DNA of 64,000 nt. Source: Vespula vulgaris. Lineage: Eukaryota; Arthropoda; Insecta; Hymenoptera; Vespidae. Of the stretch, positions 38,772-51,000 are shown in pieces. The translations under genes were made by a program, and so were the position numbers. The notes below the pieces were generated by a model. It was not told the DNA's origin, searched no databases, and saw only the letters and a list, made by a program, of their open reading frames with translations. The stretch covers positions 3,816,001-3,880,000 of the forward strand of contig NC_066591.1 in assembly GCF_905475345.1 (NCBI RefSeq), written 5' to 3'. The stretch's first letter is position 1. Each line of letters begins with the position of its first letter.

Positions 38772-40237
38772 GGTATTAATAATAATTTGATATACTCGAA
38801 TCTAATTAATTAATAATAATATGTAATAAAAAATAAATAATTTTTGTTAACATAATCATTTTATATATTACACTATATTAAGTACTTTTATATATGACAA
38901 TTAAGTACTTTAATATATATATAATAATTTAGTATACTATAGTATATAACATCATATGCTTATATCACATTAAATGACACCGTACTGATACTATACAAAA
39001 TTTTTTTTAAATACATATAAATACTACAATCTAGTAAATTATTATATTCAAATTATTTTATATATACAATAACTTATCTCTCGTAAAAAGAAGAAGAAGA
39101 AAAAAAAAAGAAACACATGAAAGTTTAACTAGTCTGCCAGTGTGTTCATGTCACTGATAAAATTGATTTATCGTGGAAAATAAAAGTATAAGAAAAAAAA
39201 AAAATAAATAAAAAAGATTGATACATACTCAACAGTTTATCTCGTTCTTTTTTCATTGAATATACTCGAAGGCACATACTCGTTGAAATCATTGGATCGA
39301 TTACGCAACCTGCGATGGATCTTAATTATCCGAGCGCTAATCTTCGCGATATTTAAAAAAAAAAAAAGAGAGAAAAAAAGGAAGGGAAAGAAAAGAAAAA
39401 GATCGTAATTCCATCAAAGACGAAGTTTAAAGGAACATGATATTACGTAAGAAAAAACTGCAGCACACATTTTAGATCAGTCTTTTAGCAATTGCTCTCG
39501 TATACTTACATTCCTTTTGTTCAAACCTCGTTAGAAGAGATCCATAGATCTCTTAAACTCGACCTTCGTATATCGTTGTTGAAGACGATGACGATGTGAC
39601 TAAGAGACTAAGAGACCAAGACGATGATTTATAATCGTATTTTTTGAAAAAAAAAAAAGGAAAAAAAAAGAAAAAAGATTCTAATAAGAGACAGGCGTTA
39701 ACTAAAAATTATAACAATGGATCCTCATTAACGTGCAAATTGAACGAGGACACGTATTCTCAAAGCTTTTTTCAAATAAGGATACAAATTTTTTAATATG
39801 GATCCAATGGACTATTGTAACTATGTATTTACGTATTCATGCATATACGTATTTATGTATGTAAGTATGTATGTAGGTTAGTACATACGTGTGTCCTTTT
39901 TCTTTTTTTTTCTTTCTTTTTTTTTTTTTTTTTGTTGAAAAACGACCATTCACTTGGCTACACGCTTTGCAATTGTTACGCCTGTCGTAATTACGAGAGC
40001 ACTCGTTGGTATGACTCGCCTTGCTCGTTCTTATTCGCGAGGACTAAATTTCTCGATCGAGCGAATGAGGAGTAAGTAACAGGTTGTTCCACACAGTATT
40101 GTCGTCTATTTCTCGTTGCACTAAAATAGTCATGGAATATGTGATAAAAGAGTATATATAAATAGAAACATAAATCGAAGAAGGAAATTTATCCTCTATA
40201 GATCGTCGATGGTTATTTTTATTTATTTGTTTTTTCT

Positions 40238-40287
<50 letters not shown>

Positions 40288-40417
40288 TCTCTGTTTCTTT
40301 TTTTCTTTTTTTTGACATTATTTTCATTAATCAGCTGTGTCAAAATATTTTTTCAACGTTTATATGAAATTTTTTTTTCTTTTTTTTTTTCTTTCTTTCT
40401 TTCTATTATCTTTTTTA
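38463..40417. other. Noncoding spacer
   Basis: AT-rich with (TA)n at 38,735-38,766, poly-A patches, and (CT)n at 40,242-40,284. A less repetitive patch lies at 39,940-40,075. No supported gene. Confidence 0.6.
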
Positions 40418-40612
40418 CACTGATGGGTCAAAAGTTTCTAGATGATTTAAAACTACCGATCGAGATATTTTTATGTTAATCTTTTTTTTTTTTTTTTCCT
40501 ATTGAAATCGTAAATTAGTGAAGCCTAGTTTGTAAAATTACGAAGTTGTAAAAAAAGAGTCTCGTAAACGAGTCAATTGATTTTGAAAGTCACTTAGAAA
40601 CTACTGATATAC
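40418..40612 (+). mobile_element. MITE-like element, family copy 5, TA-flanked left end
   Basis: TA is followed by CACTGATGGGTCAAAAGTTT at the left end, then CTAGATGATTTAAAACTACC. The middle has GTAAATTAGTGAAGCCTAG, and the right part GTCTCGTAAACGAGTCAATT and GTCACTTAGAAACTACTGATA. Order and spacing match the copy at 38,249. Confidence 0.55.
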
Positions 40613-41008
40613 CTACGAACTTTTTTCTTCGCGTTCTCGCATTAATAATTTCGTTACGAACTTTGAAACAAACAAAGATCTACCTGTATAATAGGAAAAT
40701 TTTAAGAAATAGAAAATATCGAAGTAAATTGAACATAATATGAACGAGGACCCAAAAAAAAAACAAAAAAAATTAGTAAACTGATTTTTCGCTTGTCTGC
40801 TTGCTGTGTGATCTCCTGATATCAGAAAAAGAAAAAGAAAAAGAGAAAGAAAAAAAAAAAAGAAAAAAAGATCGATGGAATAGAACACATAAGAAATAAA
40901 TTCTAATATCTATTTATGGGGGAAGAAAATTGAAACAAGATGCGAGAGAAAAGAATTCATGGAAATTCTGTAGTATGAAAGAGAAGAAGAAAAAAGAAAG
41001 AAAGAAAG

Positions 41009-41045
<37 letters not shown>

Positions 41046-41284
41046 TAGATAGATAGATAAGTATATAGACAAATAAATATCTAGATAGATAAATAGACAG
41101 ATAAATGATAACAATAAAAAAAGAGAGGTGGTTGATAAGGAGTAACAAACGAGTAACAATAATTATTAACTTGTTAATATAATAAAATTATATAATAATA
41201 AAATTTAACGAGAGAAAGAAACGAAAAAATGAAAGAAAAGGAAAGAAAAAAATTATACATGCACACACTAACACACACACACAC

Positions 41285-41320
<36 letters not shown>

Positions 41321-41854
41321 ATAACAAACAAAGATAAGGATAATACAAGTAAAGGAAGAAGTAGAAGAAGAGGAAGAAAGAAAATAAAAGAAAAATACAG
41401 AAAAGAAAGAAAACGAAGAAGACAGAATACGAATGGGGGTGGAAAAGGACGAAAGGAAGGTTCGCGTCGTGCGAGACGAGATCGCAATGAAAGTCAATAA
41501 ACCGTGATGAGTAACCGTGGAGAGTAGTAGCGGTCAGAGAGTGGCATTAATAAATTAGTGTCTACTTGCTGCTACTGCTGCTGCTGGCGTTGCTGGAAGT
41601 AGAGGAGGAGGAGGAGGAGGAGGAGGAGGTGGTGGAGAAGGTGGAGGTGGAGGAGGTGAAGGAGGAGGACGAGGAGAAGGCAAAAGAGGAAGAAGAAGAG
41701 GAGGAGGAGGAGATACAAGTGATAGAAGCTTCGTTCGAGGTGGTGGAAGTGTCGCGTGTGGTGTGTGCGTGTGAACACGCGCGCACGTACGTATACACAT
41801 AAATACGGGACATACGTAAATGTATGCATTAATAATCTACACGTACACAAGTCA

Positions 41855-41901
<47 letters not shown>

Positions 41902-42149
41902 AACGATATAAAGTGTATAACAATCGAAATTGCATATACAAATATTTATATACAAACATCTTATACACTCGTCCATATATAAGAGTAACACTTTATGTAT
42001 ATGAATAGAAAAAAGAAACAAATTGACTCGTACATACTCGAAATACTTACTCGAAATGATTATACTCAAATTAATTATAGGTACATTTGTTACGTATACA
42101 CAAGTATATATATAAATCGGAAAAAAATAGATACTACATCAGAGATCAG
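40613..42149. other. Noncoding stretch with long simple repeats
   Basis: Contains (TA)n at 41,010-41,040, a (GATA)-like run at 41,047-41,100, (CA)n at 41,269-41,318 with interruptions, a G/A triplet array at 41,598-41,720 and (TA)n at 41,858-41,895. Reading frames across these arrays are repeat artefacts. Confidence 0.6.
41598..41720 (+). repeat. (GGA)n-rich purine array
   Basis: About 120 bp of GGA, GAA and GGT triplets, bordered upstream by (GCT)n. The + strand gives a Glu-rich frame and the minus strand Pro- or Ser-rich frames, so no frame is favoured. Confidence 0.85.
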
Positions 42150-42300
42150 AGTATATCTCTGTATTGTGCATTCGTGTACACCTTCGTCGATGCTGGATTC
42201 CTGTAATGGTGTACGTCGGTGTGACAGAAGAAGACAATTGACTCGCAGCCGGCAGAGTCGAACGTCGGTGCTTGTCGGGGGCCTCCTGACGTCACATCCT
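42150..42300. promoter_or_regulatory. GC-rich island with second palindromic CRE
   Basis: Unique GC-rich sequence with CTCGCAGCCGGCAGAGTCG and a perfect TGACGTCA at about 42,286-42,293, ending at another TAC array. The combination copies the arrangement at 15.04-15.65 kb, although the rest of the island sequence is not alike by eye. A minus frame containing GCESIVFFCHTDVHHYRNPA is open across it, with no clear splice context. Confidence 0.3.
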
Positions 42301-42307
42301 GCTGCCC

Positions 42308-42340
42308 TGTTACTACTACTACTACTACTACTACTACTAT

Positions 42341-42375
<35 letters not shown>

Positions 42376-42495
42376 TTGCTACTACTATTCTACTACTACT
42401 ATTACTACTACTACTACTACTACTACTCTTGCTACTTCTTGCTATTACTATTGCTATTGCTACTACTGTTACGATTGCTACTGCTACTGCTACAT
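42308..42495 (+). repeat. (TAC)n/(TGC)n triplet array
   Basis: About 190 bp of TAC triplets with ATT and TGC variants. Poly-Leu/Tyr and poly-Val frames across it are artefacts. Confidence 0.9.
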
Positions 42496-43323
42496 TGTTA
42501 CTCTGCTGTTGAACGATGAGCCGCGATCTCATCTGGACCATGGCACACGAAGGTACGCAGACTTGTGCACCAAGTGACCAAGAGTTGTTATGAGCGAACT
42601 GTATGCCCTTGATGCAACACTTCCAAGGTATTTCGAGATCTCATAATTCGATGTCACAATCTATATCTTTCTTTGCTTTTTTTTTTTCTTTTGCGATTTC
42701 TTACTATCCGAGAATTGTTCTCTATCTCTCCCTCTCTAATTATTCTTCTATCTCTCCCTACCCTTCTTCCAGTTCACTCCTTGAAACACCCTGAGCCCTT
42801 ATATACCATCGACGTTGATTTCGCTCTGATGAAATTAGATTGAGTTTAATGTGATTTAATTGAAATTGCCGCTGGAACTTGCTCTCTCTCTCTCTCTCTC
42901 TCTCTCTTTTTCTTTCTCTCTTTTATTGTCTAATACTTTGACACCAGTGGTCTTTCGTCCGCCATAAAATTTGAATGTTTTCATTTATGTTACAATTTTA
43001 TCAATGACGATAATAACTCGTTTTAGATATAAACGATATTTATTGATTTTTATATATTTTATTATGTTATATTTATAAACGATATGTGAATTAGATTCCG
43101 AGATTGCAATCAGTTCTGATATTATCTTAGAAGGTTTTGCGGCGAGGACTGTCTTGCTTTAGACATCTTCTTTTATTGCTACCTTTCTAAAGTAGTATTA
43201 ATAGATTTGTTATTATTGAATTTTGATGGATGTATATATGTGAATAGAATTTGAAGATCATTTGATTTATAGGAATCCAATGATCCAACTCGAGAATATA
43301 TCAACCTAATACGATCTTCTTAC
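42496..43323. other. Noncoding spacer
   Basis: Contains (CT)n at 42,880-42,907 and otherwise fairly unique AT-rich sequence. No supported gene. Confidence 0.55.
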
Positions 43324-43431
43324 ATGGAAACGTCGAAGATCACTCTGGTAGTTGTCTTGATTGCGCTTGAACGATCGTTTCCGTCATTTTCTACGATATT
43401 ATGGACGACGCTATACACTTATCGGCTCTGA
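43324..43431 (+). CDS. Small ORF with signal-peptide-like start
   Basis: ATG at 43,324 opens a 35-codon frame to TGA at 43,429-43,431. It begins METSKITLVVVLIALERSFP, with a short hydrophobic core (ITLVVVLIAL) like a signal peptide or membrane segment. A possible donor lies at CTG|GTAGTT. No family recognised, and its length is within chance range. Confidence 0.15.
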   Translation: METSKITLVVVLIALERSFPSFSTILWTTLYTYRL

Positions 43432-43897
43432 GATCCTAACGGGAAGCTAAATTTCTTTTTTCTTTATTTTTCTTTTTTTTTTTTGATACTTAACAAATCT
43501 GTCCATGAAAAAAAAATCGATCTTAATCAGCCTTCCAAGAGAGATCTCTAAGGTTTGATCTAAACTGTGATCAAATCAGATAAGTGCAAAAAAAAGGTGT
43601 TATAAAAAAATGTTTACAATAATTAAAAATTAATGACATTGAATCAGACTTGACCGTAAAGTATGCTGCCTTTAATGTATACCCGTAAAGTATACATTAT
43701 ACTTCTTTTTCTTTTAGCTTATTTCTTCTTCTTGATAACACATTATATCTTTCAAGGTCCTTAGATATGTATTCGTGTCTGTCAATACATACATGCATAT
43801 ATATATATATATAAAATATATTTATATCACGTATATAAGTATATGTACATATACTGACACGCATAGAAAACACACGCAAACATACACATGCGCAGAG

Positions 43898-43939
<42 letters not shown>

Positions 43940-44231
43940 TATACATGTGTATCAATTTTAGTACTCATCAGTTTAATGTGACTCTGTAAAATAATCCTTA
44001 CCTTGAAATTTGACGAAAGAAAAATGTAAAACAATGATGAAGACGAGTTTCACGTTGAACTATGAATATTGTATATAATTTATGTGCAACTATACATCCG
44101 GATGTATAAGTCGATTCATCCTATTCATCTTCCAGGAAGAGTCATTGATATTATGATCCCAGGTCGGAAGTAGATACGAAGCACCGAAATTTATATCTAT
44201 TGTGTATAAGACGAGTCAGAAAGAGAAAGAA

Positions 44232-44293
<62 letters not shown>

Positions 44294-45719
44294 CTACTTC
44301 GACGATCCAATTCAATTGACCTCGTAGAATCGTTCATTGTGTGAGACTTTGACTCACGCACGATTATTCATCCAGAGAGAACGAAAGAATCGAGTTTTTT
44401 TTTCTTTCTTTCTTTCCCCACTTGTTTTATTAATTTTACATAAATCTATGAACTTCATATTTCGAAATTCCTTTATCCTTTATATTTCTTGAAAAAAAAG
44501 TATAAATGTTATCAGAATTTCACGAATGTACAAGTAAAGTATAAGAAAGGATTAATTATTCATTATAAATTTTTATAACGAAAAAAAAAAAAATTGTAAG
44601 GAAAAAATTCAATTATCCGTTATGAATATTATTTGTGTTACGGAATTATTAAAGATTGTATTTTTTTTTTTTTTTGGATCAGAAAAAAAATTCTTAGACG
44701 TCGAAAAAAGAAATTTTGCTTAAAAAATGTTGAAAAAGAGTAATTGATTTTTAAAGTCTTCTACAGTCTTTTGGTACATTTATTATTTATTATTTAGTTT
44801 TTATAATATTGAAATTCATAATATAAAAAAATTTGATTTGATCAATATCATAAATTCGGCAAAATCATATTTTCGCCATTGAGAGTTGCTATAAAAAAAA
44901 ATTTTTATTTCAAGCAAAGCAATGACGGTACTTTCTATGTATTTTTTTTTTTTTTTAATAAAAATTTATGATTTTGTAATTCTAAATTAAAAATAACAAT
45001 ATATATATATATATACATTTATTTATAACGAGAGTTATGTAATTTATGAGGAACGTGATGCTTGTATATTACATACCTGATAAACAAAACGGAAGTCGTA
45101 AATTCAAAAGCGACTGCCGCAATCGTAAAAATGCATCTACAATAGCATATCGAGTTGGGTTTTAACAATGCGAGGTATACCGGAAGGATGAAGATTTTAA
45201 GCGCTTTATGGAAAGATGCGTGGGCGCGTTCGTGTGTTCTGAATCTTAAAAGCTTCGTTCCATGCAAGAACGTGAGATCGATTGTTGTAAATGTCAAAAA
45301 AAAAAAAAAAGAAAAAAAAATTAAAAGATAGAAATTAAAAAATTGCTATTTATTAATAATCATTATGTATATATTATATATATCATGATTATTAAAAAAA
45401 ATATATGTATATGTATAATGTATACATTATATATATATATATATATAATAAATTTTATCAATTTTACTTATTCATTAAACTCGTTCAGAAAATAAAAATA
45501 ACAAAATTAATAAAAACGTCGAATATTCCAATAATAAATGTCAATATGTCGGACAAATGAATTTTCTATTAAAGATCAATAAATCAAAATTAAAAATTAT
45601 GTATAAATATATTTCGATAAAAAATGTCAAACATTATTATAAGAGTCTGATAAGTAAATATCGATCGTTCCATTAAAAGACAATTGCAATAATAAATAAG
45701 ACATAAAAAGTTTACAAAC
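43432..45719. other. Noncoding spacer upstream of the large gene
   Basis: Contains (TA)n near 43,902-43,935, (GA)n at 44,243-44,291, a decayed MITE copy, and short TA runs at 45,000-45,016 and 45,430-45,448. A 92-codon minus frame at 45,019-45,297 has no recognisable domain. No TATA box or initiator stands out just upstream of 45,749. Confidence 0.55.
44640..44782 (+). mobile_element. Decayed MITE-like element, family copy 6
   Basis: The right half matches the family: TGTTGAAAAAGAGTAATTGA, then TTTTTAAAGTC and TCTTTTGGTAC at the end. The left half is largely replaced by poly-T and unrelated sequence. Confidence 0.4.
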
Positions 45720-45748
45720 ATGGAATCGATTTTAGCGAATGAAGAAGG

Positions 45749-46067
45749 ATGACCAGACGCGAGAAGAGGATCTTCGGGATCCTTGTCTTGCTGAACGTCC
45801 TTGGAGAGGTTCCAGCGAATCTCACAGCCTCCTCGGAATCAGAATCGATCGAGGAGACAATAGCAATCACTACGACGAAGAAACCAATACCAGAGAGATG
45901 CCTTGTGAAACAGGATCAAGGACCTTGCAAGCATTACGTACATAAGTGGTCTTTTCATAAAAGCGATGGGAAGTGCAAGATATTTCCTTATGGTGGTTGT
46001 TTAGGGAATGAAAATAGATTCAACTCTGAAGCAGAATGTCTTCACTATTGTGTCGGTGGTCCTGATC
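45749..46067 (+). CDS. axo: axo exon 1: signal peptide and Kunitz domain
   Basis: Starts MTRREKRIFGILVLLNVLGE, a basic n-region followed by a hydrophobic core, with likely cleavage after VPA near residue 23. Residues 51-101 are a Kunitz/BPTI domain with cysteines at 51, 60, 76, 84, 97 and 101, the exact canonical spacing (8-15-7-12-3), and the signature FPYGGCLGNENRF. The P1 position after the second cysteine is Lys61, which in the family favours trypsin-like targets. P1' is His rather than the usual Ala or Gly, so inhibition is uncertain. The exon ends in phase 1 at a GTGAGT donor. Two upstream ATGs (45,720 and 45,739) precede this start. I chose 45,749 because only it gives a signal peptide in frame with the Kunitz domain. 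Confidence 0.85.
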
Positions 46068-47982
46068 GTGAGTATTATTTCAATAAAAAATTCGCTATAA
46101 GAAATAATGCCTTGCTTGTTAAATGGTTAAGTGGCGAAAGAAAAAAAAAAAAAAAAAAAATGTTCGTCGTGAAAAAACATTTCTCGAGCGCGTAATTAAA
46201 CTGTTAAACGAAAAAAAAAAAAGAAAAAAGAAAATATTCTGTTGTAACTAATCAAGATAAATTCCAAACAATTAATAACTAAAAGAGAATCATAGATAAA
46301 TTGAGTTAAATATAAACTACGTAGTATGTATCAGAAGTTGGTGCAGATTGATAATACACTGTCATAACATAAAATGATTGTTAGACACGCTACCCCCTTA
46401 CTTGGTAACAAAAGGCAGCGTATTTGTGACAACGAGCGTTCCGACGAGCAGTACACCACCCACGACCACATCAAGTACTCCTAGGCCAACGTTCGCACCA
46501 CCCCAACCAACGAGACCACCAGTACCAAAGGAGAAACGAGGAAAGGTGAGGAAAATCTCAGACTCGTCTCAACCACTCTCCTCACATTGATGAGATGATA
46601 AAGCTAGCCCCGTACGACCGATTTTCTTTTTTCCCGGATTAAAAGGAATTGACGTTCATGGAATCAGGATACGAGAAGACGTTCATGTTCGCACAAAGTA
46701 ACACTTTCATACAACTCGATGGCAGTGGGATAAAGACCTTCCAATTGAGGTATGAAGTCTTTATAGCGTTAACAAAAATAAATAAATAAATAAATAAAAA
46801 GGAAACGGACGATGAAACAAACCCAAATAAATGTCTCCTATCGTAACAGATTATGCCGTGAAATATCATTCAAATTTCGAACTAAATTACCACACGGCTT
46901 GCTCGTCTACCACAGTGTGAAAGATCGTCCAGAGAGTTTAGAACCTTACGCACTTTACGTGATCGTTGAGAAAGGTCAGTTGAAGGTAGTACACGTGTTC
47001 GGAAAGAAATCAACCAGTCTGACCGTTGGCGAAGGACTTAACAGAGACGAGTGGCACAGTGTTCTGGTTAGAATCGATGTTCACGGAGCGAAACTTATTG
47101 CAAGGGTCGACGAAAAGCAAGCGGAAACTAGCTTAGAAGTTCTCGAACGTGTCGTCAATTATGGCGTTTCCGAGGAATTGGCATCCGTTGTTCTTATTGG
47201 AGGTAAAACGCAATTCAATTATAGGAAATCATTTGTTCCATTTTACCAATCTTTCATCCACTTCAATCTTAATACTTTAATAAAAAAATAATTTTACTTT
47301 GGTTAGGATTGAGCTCAGAGGAACGTCTACATGGTGTTAAATACATCATAGAATCTTTTGTCGGCTGCATCAGAGACATGGTCCTTAGTTCCGGCAAGTC
47401 GGCAAGCGACTTGTTGCCTATTCTACCATTGATCGCAACGAAGCATGAAAATGTGAAGGAGGGTTGCATAGACAAGTACGTCACTTTCCTGTTATTCGAC
47501 CCTTTGAATTCGTGATACGCATTTATAATTCATTTCTACAGCAAGCACAATACATCCCATCGCATCTCTGATCTTTAGAGGGACTCTCTATAACTCAAAT
47601 TTATCCTTTGAAAAAAGAAAAGAAAAAAGTAATATAATAAGAAACATCGGTTAAACAATTAACAGGTATAAATTCTAAGAAGATTGTTATAAAAATCATC
47701 TTAATCGATGATACACTTTATAGAGAGTTCTTCAATTCCATCGATCCAATCGATTTCTCAAAAATAAATCATTATATCCAATCGTACTTCAGGTGCTGGA
47801 CAAGGGAAAATCTTTGCTTCATGTCCGATCAATGCGTCAATCATTATAACAGCCTGACATGTGACTGCTTTGGAACGAAATACGAAGGCGAACGTTGTGA
47901 CGTCTACAGTATGTAACAAAGGAAACATATTGTTGAGAAAAACTATTATTATTATTATTATTATTATTATTGCTACCATTAG

Positions 47983-48034
<52 letters not shown>

Positions 48035-51000
48035 ATTAGTATAGCTTCGTATGCCCTAACCATAAGTCAGTACTCCCTTTTTACTACGTACACGTACGAC
48101 GGATTTGACGTTTTAAAAACTGAGATAAAGACGATTCGTCAAACGTCGTCTTTTGAAAAGCAATCAAAGGATTCCTTGATCCCTTTGATACCTGGAGCTA
48201 ATGGACTTCCAATTGTAAAATCATTTTTCAGCCGCCACGATTTTAACATTGAGGGGATCATCGTACGTGTCCTTTCGAGTTTACGATTGGAAAGACCGTG
48301 TTCATTCCTCGGTGAACAAGATCAGCTTGGCTTTCAAGGTAAAAAAATGACTAGTAGAACTAACCGTGCATCAGAATTTAATGAAAGATCTAAACTTGCT
48401 CTTCTGATACTTCCAAGGAACTACTACCATCAGTGATTTTAAACGTCCATCAATATTTTAGACAAAGTTCGACGATTCAGCATTATTTTACGCATCTGGT
48501 GAGATCGATGGTACACCGCATTACGTAGCAGCGTCCATCATGAACGGTTCAGTTTACGTTGAATTAGACTTCGGTCATGATTCCAAAATTGCTGCGGTTC
48601 TTGGCGATTACGTAACGTCCGATCATTGGAACAATTTAACTATCTTCCACAATGGTTCCTTGATATTCGTGAGTTTGGACGAGGAAGTTAAAGTACTCGA
48701 GATACCTGGGGAAAATTATAATATGATTATAGATCCTGAGATATATATTGGCGGTGGGCCAGAACTTCATAAGAAAAAGGGCTTGGTGTCGTATAATAAT
48801 TTCGTAGGTTCGTCCCAATATCTTTTCTCCGTTGATCATAATGAAGTAATTTTATATACTTCGAGTTTTGACTTAAAGTGGATTTCTTTTTTTCTTTTTT
48901 TTTTTTTGGACCTCAAAGAAGCGATCAAGATAAACGAACAAAATTATTTTTTTAGGATCGTTAAAATACGTATTCTTCAACGACAAGTCGATCATCTACG
49001 AATTGAAACGATCTAATCCTATGGTTCATTACATCGGTGTGCTAGAACCAGAGTATTACGAGGCCGACGTCGAGGTCATTCCCATTACGTACCCTTTCGC
49101 AGGAAGTCACATTTGGTGGCCTATTGAGAAAACGGATTCTCTTAAGCTCAACTTTGATTTTAAAAGTTCCAAACCAATTGCGGTGGTTGCATCGGGAGAC
49201 GTGAAGAGTAATCGTGGACTTGGTTATTGGGAGGTAATAAGATCCATTCAATGAATAATGATCTCTATCGATCATAAAAAAAGTATGTGATATATTGATC
49301 CAATTTTTGTCTAAAATTTACTTACTGTTTCTTTTTTCTTTCTCTCTCTTGTATTTTTTTAGCTTCGTTTGGTTAACGACGAAATACGTTTTCAACTGAT
49401 ACCCGTCTCGATAGAAAATATTACGGTATCAACCGCTGTTAAATTCCCAACTTACAATACCTCCTGGCATGCCGTAGAACTAAATTACACAAAAGGCGAG
49501 CTAAACATTCTAATTGATTATAGAAATAAACAGAGCAAACTCTTTGCTATGACTTTTGAATTAGGTGATAAGGTAATCATTGGAAGTGGCAAGGGTAACG
49601 CTGGTATGTCAACTTGTTCGACAATACTTGACAGATAAAAGCAAGTTTTACTTAACAAATCAAGTTAAACGATTAACAGGTTGATACATTTTGTAATTAG
49701 GTTTGGTAGGTTGTATGCGAGATATTCAAGTAAATGGTCAAAAGATAGAGCCCAGATACATCATAAATACTGAAAGAGTTGTCGGTGAAGTAGCTTTGGA
49801 TAACTGCCAATTTGTTGATCCATGTAAAAGACCAAACACTTGCGAACACGGTGGTAAATGTTCTGTGAAAGAAGATCGGATCACTTGTGATTGTACGGAT
49901 ACTGGATATATTGGAAAGAATTGTCATTTTGGTAAGTGTCCCTGCCCTTTTTAAAACGAAACTGTAATAATCCAAAATAATCACAATTGTGATTATCAAT
50001 TTTCATTGCAGCAGATAATAAAAAAACTTGTGAAGAATTAGCGTTGTTAGGCTATACTCAAGACGACGTTTACACGATTGACATCGATGGAAATGGAAGA
50101 TTTCCACCTGCTTCAGTAAAATGTGAATTTCAATCTATCGAAGACTCAACCAAGACGATCGTAGAACATAATTTACCATCCCAAGTCGACGTCAGATCCA
50201 TCTCCGAATCAGACTTTTCGTTTAGTATTAAATACAGACAATTTACTGCAGAGATGCTTCAAGAACTGATCTCTCACTCGCTTTACTGTAGTCAATATGT
50301 GAAGTATGATTGTTACAAAGCACCCTTGGAACTTCACAGTGCAACTTGGTTCCTTGGTTCCAAAGGAACAACCGTTGATTACATTGGAAATGTTAACAGA
50401 GGTTCTTGTCCATGTGGCAGTAAGTTTATTAATTATTTTCTCAAACTTATTAAAAGGACAGTCTAAAGAAAATTCAAAATAATTCTTTTCCAGTGAATAG
50501 AACTTGTGTCAGCAGCAATTTGAGTTGCAACTGTGATGTGTCATCTGGAAATGCTGGCAAATGGCTCTCCGATGAAGGTTATTATGAGACACCAGATGCG
50601 TTAGGTATCACCGGTATGGTATTTTTACAACAAAGAGATCTCGAAGAAGATGCTCAAGGCCGTATTACTTTAGGACCATTGGAATGTGTCGAAACAAGTA
50701 TGTAAATAAGATTAACGATTAACTAGAGGATGATTGTTAAACTTGTTATTAATATTAATAACATTTCTTCATTTTGTTCAGACACACAGAAATACGTTGT
50801 AACATTCACGACCTCACAATCCTATATCGAAGTGCCAGGTTGGCGAAAAGGTGATATCGCTTTTAGCTTTCGTACAACAGGAGAGAAAGCTATTCTTCTT
50901 TATCAACCACCAATTAGAAGTAATTATCCATCGTTCATGGTAGCACTGACATCAGAATATCGACTAACTTTTAACTTTACTCTCAATACTGGAACTATTC

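Noticed and set aside
41555..41850. Overlapping Pro-, Ser- and Leu-rich minus frames and a Glu-rich plus frame
   Set aside because: All come from one GGA-type triplet array; frames on both strands are open at once.
41995..42541. 174-codon Leu/Tyr-rich plus frame and 131-codon Val-rich minus frame
   Set aside because: More than half of each frame lies in the TAC array. Only the GC island beside it was kept as a possible regulatory region.
47857..48436. 191-codon frame across the intron between exons 6 and 7 of axo
   Set aside because: It runs through (ATT)n and (TA)n repeats, and the correct exon 7 reads in a different frame after TTTTTCAG at 48,231.
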